Positions 20,734 to 26,437 of a DNA stretch of 26,437 nucleotides are shown here, one piece after another. Below the pieces are notes generated by a model, which worked only from the letters and a program-made list of their open reading frames with translations, had not been told where the DNA came from and searched no databases. How positions within the stretch are numbered: the first letter of the stretch is position 1; each line of letters opens with the position of its first letter. Origin of the DNA: an uncultured Oscillospiraceae bacterium (GTDB lineage Bacteria > Bacillota > Clostridia > Oscillospirales > Oscillospiraceae); contig CABVDR010000037.1 of NCBI GenBank assembly GCA_902497145.1, positions 1-26,437 of the forward strand. Direction: 5' to 3'. The position numbers were made by a program, and so were the translations under genes.

Positions 20734-21807
20734 TCAGGGATACATGGGGGGAATCAGCAGGCCGGTGGTCTCAGGCAGATCGAAGATGATGTTCATGTTC
20801 TGGATCGCCTGACCAGCGGCGCCCTTGCCGATGTTGTCGATGACGGAGCTGACCAGCAGGCGCTTGGTGCGGGCGTCATAGGTGGGAGTCATGCAGCACA
20901 TATTGGTGCCGGCGGTCCACTTGGTCTGGGCGGGCTTGCTGGCGGGGAAGACCCGGACGAAGGGCTCATCCTTGTAGTAGCTCTGATACAGATCATAGAG
21001 CTCGTCGTTGGTGAAGTCCTTGTTCAGGGTGGCGTAGATGGTGACCTCGATGCCCCGGATCTGGGGAGTGAGGTGGGGCTGGAAGTTGATGAACTGCCAA
21101 GTCTCGGGCTTCATCAGATCCTTGCCCTGGATGTAAGCGATGTTCTGCTCGATCTCGGGGGTATGACGGTGAGAGCCGCCCAGCGCGTAAGCGCAGAAGT
21201 TGTTGCTGGCCTCGGCCAGGAGCTTGTTAGGGGCGGGACGGCGGCCGGCGCCGGTGTAGCCGCTCTTGGCGTCCACGACGATGGTATTCTCAACCACCAG
21301 GCCTTCCTTCACGGCGGGATACAGGCCCAGGGTGGTGGCGGTGGGGTAGCAGCCGGGGTTGGAGATGAGGCTCTTGCCCTTGGCCAGGTCACGCTGAATC
21401 TCGGGGATGCAGTAGACCGCCTCCTTGGTCATCTCATAGTTGGGATGCTCCAGGTGATACCACTTCTCCCAGGTCTTGGCGTCCCGGAAGCGGATGTCGG
21501 CGCCGAAGTCGATGAACTTCTTGCCGGCGGCCAGAACCTTCTCGGCAATGCCGCACACGGTGCCCGCGTCCACGGCGGTGAACACCACGTCGCTGTCCTT
21601 CACGATCATATCCAGAGTCTCGTCATTCAGAGGGAGGATCTCCTGGTCGTAGAAGCCCATCAGAGCGGCGTGCTCATCCTGAATCTTCCGGCCGGCAGCA
21701 AAGCTATCGGCCAGATGGGCAACCTGTGTCTCGGGATGGTGTACCATCAAACGCAGCAACTCACCGCAGGCGTAGCTGGCAGCACCGCAAATAGAAAAAC
21801 GAATCAT
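20734..21807 (-). CDS. argC: N-acetyl-gamma-glutamyl-phosphate reductase
   Basis: A 357-residue NADPH-dependent reductase that makes N-acetylglutamate semialdehyde. It has an N-terminal Rossmann segment, FSICGAASYACGELLRL, that departs a little from the usual GASGYTGxEL. The catalytic Cys153 is in ISNPGCYPTA. Other markers are AKSGYTGAGRRP, HRHTPEIEQNI (catalytic His region), HLTPQIRGI and VIDNIGKGAAGQAIQNMN near the C-terminus. Length fits the common-type ArgC. It is the first gene of argC-J-B-D, with a promoter at 21932-21960, and is divergent from a LysR-family regulator. The ATG has GGAGG about 9 bases upstream. Confidence 0.97.
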   Translation of the reverse strand: MIRFSICGAASYACGELLRLMVHHPETQVAHLADSFAAGRKIQDEHAALMGFYDQEILPLNDETLDMIVKDSDVVFTAVDAGTVCGIAEKVLAAGKKFIDFGADIRFRDAKTWEKWYHLEHPNYEMTKEAVYCIPEIQRDLAKGKSLISNPGCYPTATTLGLYPAVKEGLVVENTIVVDAKSGYTGAGRRPAPNKLLAEASNNFCAYALGGSHRHTPEIEQNIAYIQGKDLMKPETWQFINFQPHLTPQIRGIEVTIYATLNKDFTNDELYDLYQSYYKDEPFVRVFPASKPAQTKWTAGTNMCCMTPTYDARTKRLLVSSVIDNIGKGAAGQAIQNMNIIFDLPETTGLLIPPMYP

Positions 21808-21878
21808 GACACTTTTCCTCCTTTTTTATTGTAGAACTTCTATCCCAGGATTCCATTTTCGCAATCTTTACCGGCTTT

Positions 21879-21894
21879 TTCGATTTTTTTCGAA
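21879..21894. promoter_or_regulatory. Inverted repeat in the argC leader, candidate regulator site
   Basis: TTCGA (21879-21883), six T bases, TCGAA (21890-21894): a 16-bp interrupted palindrome in the argC 5' untranslated region. Spacing resembles a LysR-type dyad, but which protein binds is not known. Confidence 0.4.
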
Positions 21895-21912
21895 TGACCT
21901 GTAACGATTATG

Positions 21913-21941
21913 TTGAATTTTCCTAATGCTTATTATATAAT
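21913..21941 (+). promoter_or_regulatory. Promoter of the LysR-family gene
   Basis: TTGAAT (21913-21918), 17 bases, perfect TATAAT (21936-21941). It overlaps the argC promoter on the other strand and shares the ATTATATAAT palindrome (21932-21941). Confidence 0.7.
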
Positions 21942-21960
21942 TACTGGGCAGAATACACAA
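21932..21960 (-). promoter_or_regulatory. Promoter of the argC-J-B-D operon
   Basis: On the minus strand, TTGTGT (21960-21955), 17 bases, perfect TATAAT (21937-21932). It gives a leader of about 120 bases before argC. Confidence 0.75.
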
Positions 21961-22032
21961 GAAATTCTTTTTTCTGTTTCACATTCCTTTCCGGAATGAG
22001 GGAAAAATCAAGGGTTAGGAGATCAGATTGTT

Positions 22033-22914
22033 ATGAGTATCCGCAAATATATTGCCTATTTGAAAACCATTGAGACCGGCAGCATCACCCACGCCGCGGC
22101 TCAGCTGGGCTATACCCAGTCGGCTATCAGCCGCATGATCGCTGATCTGGAGGACGCCTGGGGAGTCAAACTGCTCACCCGCAACCGCTCCGGCATTGAG
22201 ATCAGCTCCGAGGGGTTGGTGCTTCTGCCCAAACTCCAGGCCATCTGTAAAGACTATGAGGATCTCAACTACGCCATCTCCGAGATTCACGGCCTCAGCT
22301 CCGGTTCCATCCGGGTGGGGGCCTTCTCCTCCATCTCCAGCGGATGGCTGCCCCAGATGATCAAGTCCTTCCATGAGATCTATCCCCACATTGATTTTCA
22401 GCTCATCAACGGGGAATATAATCAGATCGCCTCCTGGCTGCGCCGGGGACTGGTGGACTGCGGGTTCCTCAACCTGCCCGTTTCCAACGACCTGGAGGCC
22501 TCCTTCTTATTGCAGGATACCCTGGTAGCCATCCTGCCGGAGAACCATCCCTTGGCCAATGACCCCTGCTATCCCATTGCTCAGCTGTCCAACGAGGACT
22601 TCATCAATTTGAAGGAGGAGCAGGACCACGAGATCACCAAATTTTTGGAGCATCTGCAGCAAAAGCCCAACATCCGCTACGAGGTAAGCAATGATTACGC
22701 CATATTGTCTATGGTGGAGTGCGGCCTTGGAATCAGCGTTGTCCATGAGCTGATGCTCTATCCCAACCGTTATCACATTGTGGCCAAATCCTTCGACGTA
22801 CCCCAGGTCCGGGACATCGGCATCGCCGTCAAGCGGGATGTGCCCCCCTCGACTATTACGAAGTTATTCGTTGAACACGCCAAGCAGTGGGCCCGGAAGA
22901 TGTCGGTGATGTAA
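22033..22914 (+). CDS. LysR-family transcriptional regulator
   Basis: A 293-residue regulator. Residues 3-62 form the winged HTH (YLKTIETGSITHAAAQLGYTQSAISRMIADLEDAWGVKLLTR, the classic LysR pattern). The substrate-binding domain starts at about residue 91 (GSIRVGAFSSISSGWLPQMIKSFHEIYP) and includes GLVDCGFLN and VECGLGISVVHELML. The small-molecule ligand is not evident. It is divergent from argC with overlapping promoters, a typical layout for a LysR regulator of the facing operon, so control of ornithine/arginine synthesis or of the NhaC/racemase pair is likely (inference). The ATG has AGGAGAT about 11 bases upstream, slightly long spacing. A terminator follows. Confidence 0.92.
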   Translation: MSIRKYIAYLKTIETGSITHAAAQLGYTQSAISRMIADLEDAWGVKLLTRNRSGIEISSEGLVLLPKLQAICKDYEDLNYAISEIHGLSSGSIRVGAFSSISSGWLPQMIKSFHEIYPHIDFQLINGEYNQIASWLRRGLVDCGFLNLPVSNDLEASFLLQDTLVAILPENHPLANDPCYPIAQLSNEDFINLKEEQDHEITKFLEHLQQKPNIRYEVSNDYAILSMVECGLGISVVHELMLYPNRYHIVAKSFDVPQVRDIGIAVKRDVPPSTITKLFVEHAKQWARKMSVM

Positions 22915-22925
22915 GCGGCGGAGAG

Positions 22926-22976
22926 AAAAAACGGGAGGTTTTCATGGTGGATGTGCACAGAACCTCTCGTTTTTTT
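22926..22976 (+). terminator. Intrinsic terminator of the LysR gene
   Basis: AAAAAACGGGAGGTT pairs with AACCTCTCGTTTTTT (one G-T wobble) around a 20-base loop, ending in a run of seven T. Confidence 0.85.
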
Positions 22977-23369
22977 CTTCCCTTGACTAGTCAATCATAA
23001 CACATTTTTCTCAAAAAGGAAATAGGGAATTCCGTAAATTTTGACTGTATATAAATACATGCTTTTTGTTTATTATTCATTTTTCCTGATTTGTGCAAAA
23101 ATTGCCGCATGTTGTCAGCATCTGCACTTTTCGCCCCACTTTTTCCCCTCTTCCCTTCTGTTTCCCCCGCTTCTCCCACTTCCTGGGGCCGCCGGGAGGC
23201 GTTTCTCTGCTGTCAAACATTTTTCCTGATCAAAAAGCAGAAAGCCCCAAAGCGTCACAGATGTCGCTTTGGGGCTTTTCATGCAAGTTATCCAATTTTA
23301 ACATCCCTGTCTCCTCTTTTGCCCACTTTCCTGTTTTTGTCCCAATCCCTGCCGGAACCCCTCTGAACA
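22977..23369. other. Gene-free AT-rich interval with orphan elements
   Basis: No open frame here has a ribosome site plus a recognisable product. Visible elements are a perfect 12-bp palindrome TTGACTAGTCAA (22983-22994), a 13-base direct repeat CATTTTTCCTGAT at 23078-23090 and 23218-23230 (exactly 140 bases apart), and a free-standing terminator at 23241-23280. Base composition is lower in GC than the genes around it, apart from a pyrimidine-rich patch at 23130-23185. Confidence 0.6.
23241..23280 (+). terminator. Orphan intrinsic terminator
   Basis: AAAGCCCCAAAGCG (23241-23254) pairs perfectly with CGCTTTGGGGCTTT (23265-23278), then TTC. The previous plus-strand gene already has its own terminator 265 bases upstream and the next gene is on the other strand, so it may end an unannotated small RNA. 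It could also work in the minus direction. Confidence 0.8.
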
Positions 23370-23405
23370 CAAAAAAAGAGGCGGGTCCTTTCGGATCCGC
23401 CTCTT
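23370..23405 (-). terminator. Intrinsic terminator of mreB
   Basis: On the minus strand, AAGAGGCGGATCC (23405-23393) pairs with GGACCCGCCTCTT (23388-23376) with one wobble and a GAAA loop. TTTTTGTG follows. Confidence 0.9.
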
Positions 23406-23421
23406 GGTGGAATTCACAATA

Positions 23422-24456
23422 TCAATAGTTCATCTGCTTGCGGCGGGACAGGTTCATGGTGCCGTCCTGCATCTGATCCAGGCTGTCCAGGCTCTGGCCG
23501 GTGCCCTCCGCCACGCAGGAGATGGCATCCTCGGCCACGTGGGTCTCGATGCCGGTGTGGGACTCGATGAGCTTATCAAAGCCCCACAGCAGAGAGCCGC
23601 CGCCGGTCATCACGATACCGTTGGTGGAGATGTCGGCCACCAGCTCCGGGGGCGTACGCTCCAGCACGCCGTGGATGGCCTCCAGAATGCGGCTGGAGAC
23701 CTCCTCGAAGGCCTCGATCATCTCGCTGGAGGAGACAGAGAACACGCGGGGCAGGCCGGTCATCAGGCAGCGGCCCTTGATCTCCATGGTGACCTCCTCG
23801 GGACGGGGGAACACACAGCCGATCTTCATCTTCAGCTCCTCAGCGGTACGGTCGCCAATGAGGACGTTGTGCTTGCGGCGGATATACTTCACCACCGCCT
23901 CGTCGAACTTGTCGCCGGCGATCTTGATGGAGGCGGACTCCACCACGCCGCCCAGAGAGATGACGGCGATGTCGGCGGTACCGCCGCCGATGTCAACGAC
24001 CATGTGGCCGTCGGGCTTGGTGATGTCGATGCCGGCGCCGATGGCGGCAGCCACAGGCTCCTCAATGAGGTAGGCCCGGCGGGCGCCGGCCTGGATACCG
24101 GCGTCTACCACGGCGCGCTCCTCCACCTCGGTGATACCGGAGGGCACGCAGATGAGCAGACGGGGCTTAAAGAGGGAGAAGGTGGTCACCTTCTTGATGA
24201 ACTCTTTGAGCATCCGCTCGGTCATATCGTAGTCGGAGATAACACCCTCCCGCAGAGGACGCATAGCAACGATGTTGCCGGGGGTACGGCCCAGCATGGC
24301 CTGGGCGTCGGTGCCCACCTTCAGCAGCTTGCCGGTGTTCTTATCCATGGCGACCACGGAGGGCTCGCGCAGGACCACGCCCTTGCCCTTAATGTATACC
24401 AAAACAGAGGCGGTGCCCAGGTCGATCCCGATGTCCTTGCTAAACAAATTAAACAT
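23422..24456 (-). CDS. mreB: Rod shape-determining protein MreB (MreB/Mbl family)
   Basis: A 344-residue bacterial actin that polymerises under the membrane and guides the elongation machinery. The actin ATPase motifs are present: phosphate-1 DIGIDLGTAS (8-17), connect-1 and phosphate-2 (MVVDIGGGTADIAVISLGG), adenosine motif (VMTGGGSLLWGFDKLI), plus MRPLREGVISDYD and ICVPSGITEVEERAV typical of MreB. The frame extends upstream to 24678, but the ATG at 24456 starts the conserved MFNLFSKDIGIDLG and has AAGGTGG / GGAAGG upstream. It is not followed by mreC/mreD, so it may be an Mbl-type second copy. It has its own promoter at 24529-24557 and a terminator at its end. Confidence 0.95.
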   Translation of the reverse strand: MFNLFSKDIGIDLGTASVLVYIKGKGVVLREPSVVAMDKNTGKLLKVGTDAQAMLGRTPGNIVAMRPLREGVISDYDMTERMLKEFIKKVTTFSLFKPRLLICVPSGITEVEERAVVDAGIQAGARRAYLIEEPVAAAIGAGIDITKPDGHMVVDIGGGTADIAVISLGGVVESASIKIAGDKFDEAVVKYIRRKHNVLIGDRTAEELKMKIGCVFPRPEEVTMEIKGRCLMTGLPRVFSVSSSEMIEAFEEVSSRILEAIHGVLERTPPELVADISTNGIVMTGGGSLLWGFDKLIESHTGIETHVAEDAISCVAEGTGQSLDSLDQMQDGTMNLSRRKQMNY

Positions 24457-24528
24457 AGCCTTCCACCTTATTTTTATTCCGTTCCGGGGCAAAACAGCCG
24501 CCGGATGAGTTTTATTCAGACAGTTTTC

Positions 24529-24557
24529 ATTATAACGGCTCAAGCAGCGGTTTTCAA
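24529..24557 (-). promoter_or_regulatory. Promoter of mreB
   Basis: On the minus strand, TTGAAA (24557-24552), a 17-base spacer and a perfect TATAAT (24534-24529), in the comF-mreB gap and about 73 bases before the start codon. Confidence 0.8.
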
Positions 24558-24602
24558 CTATTATTTCGCCATATTTCTGGGAATTTGCGTCGGTTTTGTA
24601 AT

Positions 24603-25262
24603 TCAATTTTTCCTTGCCTGGGCCAAAGTGGCACACAGAATGCTGGCTGCGCCCCCGTCGGCCAGCAACCTGGCGCACTCGCTGAGGGTGGAGCCGCTGG
24701 TGACCACATCGTCCACCAGCAGAAGGCGCATCCCCTCCGGCCTGGCGTTTTTCTTCAGGCGGTAAGCGCCCAACACATTAGCCCGGCGCTGGGCGTCCTC
24801 CTGGAGCTGGGACTGGGGCGGAATATCTCGAACCTTGTCTAACATGCCCAAAAGAGGCAGGCCCAATTCCCGCGCCGTCCACTGGGCCAGCAGCTTGGCC
24901 TGGTCATAGCCCCGGCTGCGGCGGCGGGGTCCGCTCAGGGGCGCCCAGGTTACGGCGTCCAGCGGCTGCTTCCAGTTGTCCCGGACGCACTGGGCCACCA
25001 GAATTCCGTAGGACTGGGCGTAGCTGGCCCGGCCGGAAAATTTGAAGCGGTGGATGGATTCCACCACACTTCCCCGGTAGCCCAAGGGTGAAAAACAGCC
25101 GGCGGTAAACTCCACCTTTCGCTCCGCCTGCCCGGCGATGAGCCAGGGCAGCTTGGGCTGGCACTGGGAACAGGCCGGAATATAGGAGCCCTCCATGATC
25201 CGCTGGCAGTAGGGGCACTTGGGCGGAAACAGCAGATCTAAAGCCCAACCCGCCCACTTCAT
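24603..25262 (-). CDS. comF: ComF-family phosphoribosyltransferase-like protein
   Basis: A 219-residue protein of the ComFC type, needed for DNA uptake in naturally competent bacteria and linked to DNA processing elsewhere. An N-terminal four-Cys zinc ribbon (CPYC at 16-19, CSQC at 31-34) is followed by PLGYRGSVVESIHRFKFSGR. The phosphoribosyltransferase core has APLSGPRRRSRGYDQAKLLA and the PRPP-binding loop LLLVDDVVTSGST (180-192). Length is normal. The ATG has GGAGG about 11 bases upstream and overlaps the stop of a small ribbon-helix-helix gene (ATGA), so both are translated together. mreB follows 146 bases on, from its own promoter. No ComFA helicase is nearby. Confidence 0.93.
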   Translation of the reverse strand: MKWAGWALDLLFPPKCPYCQRIMEGSYIPACSQCQPKLPWLIAGQAERKVEFTAGCFSPLGYRGSVVESIHRFKFSGRASYAQSYGILVAQCVRDNWKQPLDAVTWAPLSGPRRRSRGYDQAKLLAQWTARELGLPLLGMLDKVRDIPPQSQLQEDAQRRANVLGAYRLKKNARPEGMRLLLVDDVVTSGSTLSECARLLADGGAASILCATLAQARKN

Positions 25263-25438
25263 GGCTCTTTTTCCTCCGGAATGGGGCCGTTTTTTTGCTC
25301 AAAATCCCGGATACACTGCTGGATCAGGTAGAGGATCTGGCCGCTCATGGAGCGGCCCTCATACTGAGCTACCCACTGGAATTTATCATGCAACTCTGTT
25401 CCCATTCGGATGCTCAAATGGGTCTTCTCCTTTTTCAT
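25259..25438 (-). CDS. Small ribbon-helix-helix (Arc/CopG-like) DNA-binding protein
   Basis: A 59-residue ORF, short enough to be missed by automatic calling, starting at an ATG with GGAGGG 6 bases upstream. The pattern fits the ribbon-helix-helix fold: a strand (THLSIRM, 6-12), helix A (ELHDKFQWVAQYEG, 15-28), a turn (RSMS) and helix B (GQILYLIQQCIRDFEQ, 33-48), then a charged tail. Such dimers repress promoters through the strand pair. Its stop overlaps the comF start (ATGA), which implies one operon. An inverted repeat sits on its promoter, so autorepression is likely (inference). It could also have wider targets; it lacks a toxin partner, since comF is not one. Confidence 0.85.
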   Translation of the reverse strand: MKKEKTHLSIRMGTELHDKFQWVAQYEGRSMSGQILYLIQQCIRDFEQKNGPIPEEKEP

Positions 25439-25467
25439 GCTTTGCCCTCCAAAAATAATTCATGCAA

Positions 25468-25502
25468 GCAAAGCATATCTTTTGCCGTTAATATTATGTC
25501 AA
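25468..25502 (-). promoter_or_regulatory. Promoter and candidate operator of the RHH-comF operon
   Basis: On the minus strand, a perfect TTGACA (25502-25497), 17 bases, then GATATG (25479-25474), a weak -10. The inverted repeat GCAAA-N8-TTTGC (25468-25485) covers the -10, where a repressor would block polymerase. Confidence 0.5.
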
Positions 25503-25544
25503 AGTTAGTGCATTTTTACGGCTTAATTTTTGTTAAGACGATTA

Positions 25545-25824
25545 TTCCTTTCTGCTCGCACAGAAAGGAACCAAAGATGCGCCAAGGGGTGGCCCTCCGG
25601 CGAGCACCTGGCCTGCGGCGGTGCTCACAGTCGTTCCACCCCCTGGACCCCCATTACGAGAGCGGGCCACTTCGGCCTTTTACTCTGTCCCGGCGGGCAA
25701 AAACAAGACTATGCTCCCTTCTACTCCCGGGCCACTGGGCCCTCTTGCCATCAAAATTTGCGGCTCTGTGCATTCTAACACACATCCGCCTGCTGCACCC
25801 CTTCCTATGGGTGCGGCTGTGATC
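25545..25824 (+). repeat. Structured intergenic repeat, copy 2
   Basis: It has the same order as copy 1: hairpin II TTCCTTTCTG/CAGAAAGGAA (25545-25570), then CCAAAGATGCG. The outer helix is CCAAGGGGTGG (25582-25592)/CCACCCCCTGG (25636-25646), with 10 of 11 pairs. It encloses hairpin III GAGCACC/GGTGCTC (25602-25626). ACCCCCATTACG follows, and the tail has CCACTGGGCCC, CAAAATTTG and ACATCCGCCTG. Hairpin I is absent or replaced by a weak CTTAA/TTAAG. It faces copy 3 tail to tail. Confidence 0.75.
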
Positions 25825-25847
25825 GGGCGGACAACGTTCGTCTGCCC
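25825..25847. repeat. Palindrome at the junction of repeat copies 2 and 3
   Basis: GGGCGGAC (25825-25832) pairs with GTCTGCCC (25840-25847) with one wobble. It lies where the two inverted copies meet and may be the hinge of a large inverted repeat of about 600 bases. Confidence 0.6.
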
Positions 25848-25859
25848 TTTTCTGCCCAG

Positions 25860-26143
25860 CTGCCACAGCTTTGCCAGAGTAGGCGGTCTCATTTCAACGC
25901 AGCTGCCCTCCAAATTTTAGGCATATAGGCCCCAGTGGGCCGAGTCAAGCAGAACTGCAAAACTTGTTTTCGGGCCGCCGGAAGGTTATAACCATACCCT
26001 CTGGAGGGCGTCCCCCGTAACCGGGGGGGCTGGGGGCAATGACTGTGAGCGCCCGCTGCGCGAAGGCGCTCACCGGAAGCGGCCCCCAGCGATTCTTTGG
26101 TTCCTTTCTAATCGCTTAGAAAGGAACCCGCCCCGCAGGGCGG
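25860..26143 (-). repeat. Structured intergenic repeat, copy 3 (inverted)
   Basis: Read on the minus strand it has hairpin I CCGCCC/GGGCGG (26143-26128) and hairpin II, a perfect 13-bp stem with GCGA loop (26128-26099). ACCAAAGAATCGC follows, then the outer helix GCTGGGGGC (26090-26082 on the minus strand)/GCCCCCAGC (26037-26029). That helix encloses hairpin III GTGAGCGCC/GGCGCTCAC (26073-26045). CCCCCCGGTTACGGGGG follows. The tail has CACTGGGGCC, AAAATTTG and ACCGCCT...GTGGCAGCTG, all shared with copy 1. Confidence 0.78.
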
Positions 26144-26319
26144 AACCCTTCTCCAAAAAAGTTTTTCTCTCTGCTCCGCCGCGCCTGACCGCGGCGCTCT
26201 GACTTGACTATTGACATAACAATAACAGTGACCTTTTACTTTACTATAACTATAACTATAACTATTACTTAACAGTAGCTCTAAGGGTACGAAACCGTAC
26301 AACAAAACGTGGTTTTTTC
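26144..26319. other. Gene-free interval between repeat modules
   Basis: No plausible gene. It holds a GC hairpin GCCGCG/CGCGGC (26178-26195) followed by a markedly AT-rich stretch with the short ACTATA tandem array. Confidence 0.6.
26243..26266. repeat. Short tandem repeat, four ACTATA units
   Basis: ACTATA three times followed by ACTATT, inside an AT-rich gene-free stretch. It gives rise only to spurious Ser-Tyr codons on the minus strand. Confidence 0.8.
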
Positions 26320-26389
26320 CCTCTTTACAGAGGCGAAACGAAGTTTCGCACAAAGTTCTTTTGCCTACTTTTCTTTCAAGAAAAGTAGG
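26320..26389 (+). repeat. Three-hairpin repeat module, copy 2
   Basis: CCTCT/AGAGG (26320-26333), GCGAAAC/GTTTCGC around GAA (26333-26349), ACAAAGTTCTTTTG, then CCTACTTTTCTT/AAGAAAAGTAGG (26364-26389). The linker is identical to that of the 6566-6637 copy. Stem bases differ but stay paired (CAAAAC/GTTTTG versus CGAAAC/GTTTCG; GGTCC/GGACC versus CCTAC/GTAGG). Confidence 0.78.
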
Positions 26390-26437
26390 GGCGGTTCAAA
26401 TAGGGAGGAATTTGCCCCTTTGTGGGACGTTTGGATA

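Noticed and set aside
17491..21834. A 1,447-codon open frame on the plus strand across argD, argB, argJ and argC
   Set aside because: It is antisense to four genes with complete catalytic motifs and is His/Gly/Val-rich with no recognisable domain. Long antisense frames arise from the high GC third-codon bias of the real genes.
22991..23179. A 62-codon minus-strand frame in the lysR-mreB gap
   Set aside because: No ribosome site at a usable distance from any ATG and no family resemblance; composition follows the AT-rich background.
26108..26353. An 81-codon minus-strand frame with a Ser-Tyr repeat
   Set aside because: The Ser-Tyr run comes from the ACTATA tandem repeat, and the frame crosses repeat hairpins; no ribosome site.
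25545..26389. CRISPR array or IS element in the gene-free right end
   Set aside because: Repeats are few, inverted and irregular with no uniform spacers, and no transposase or cas frame is present.

Overview
The window looks like a chromosomal segment of a GC-rich, anaerobic, gut-type Firmicute, most likely Oscillospiraceae (Flavonifractor / Pseudoflavonifractor / Intestinimonas-like). This is inferred from Gram-positive style AGGAGG ribosome sites, a reverse-type rubrerythrin beside a PerR-like regulator and rubredoxin, AsnA, an NhaC-family antiporter, an Orr-like racemase, and clostridial accessory families. No phage, plasmid, CRISPR, rRNA or tRNA was seen. Nearly all the sequence is ordinary housekeeping and metabolic genes in tight operons.

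Layout. 0.15-2.2 kb: a duplicated P-loop ATPase (+) converging on a membrane-anchored GH25 muramidase (-). 2.3-6.2 kb (-): one-carbon/methionine operon metF - detached MetH reactivation domain - metH. 6.25-6.64 kb: a structured intergenic repeat. 6.6-9.5 kb (-): exodeoxyribonuclease III - FMN split-barrel protein - GGT-like hydrolase. 9.7-10.7 kb (+): asnA, divergent from the exonuclease. 10.9-12.9 kb (+): a TVP38-type membrane protein, then an oxidative-stress operon perR - reverse rubrerythrin - rubredoxin. 13.0-13.8 kb (+): an XRE regulator fused to a Gly-rich decapeptide-repeat domain, with a perfect palindrome at its promoter. 13.9-14.4 kb (-): a GreA-type factor. 14.4-21.8 kb (-): argC-argJ-argB-argD followed by an NhaC-family transporter and an Orr-like PLP racemase; a LysR regulator diverges from argC through overlapping promoters. 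23.4-25.4 kb (-): a small ribbon-helix-helix protein translationally coupled to comF, then mreB. 25.5-26.4 kb: gene-free and filled with more copies of the structured repeat.

How the genes fit together. MetF makes 5-methyl-THF and MetH uses it to make methionine, with the flavodoxin/SAM reactivation module supplied as a separate protein. ArgJ closes the acetyl cycle, so ArgC-J-B-D can deliver ornithine; the racemase and transporter downstream suggest conversion of ornithine (or a related amino acid) to its D-form, or its exchange. PerR, reverse rubrerythrin and rubredoxin form a peroxide-defence unit.

The most interesting unexplained signal is the structured repeat. Three copies (one at about 6.3-6.5 kb, two converging at 25.5-26.1 kb) share a series of hairpins whose stems differ in sequence but keep pairing through compensatory changes. 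A companion hairpin module occurs at 6566-6637 and 26320-26389. I do not recognise the family. It could be a structured RNA or a hairpin-based non-autonomous mobile repeat.
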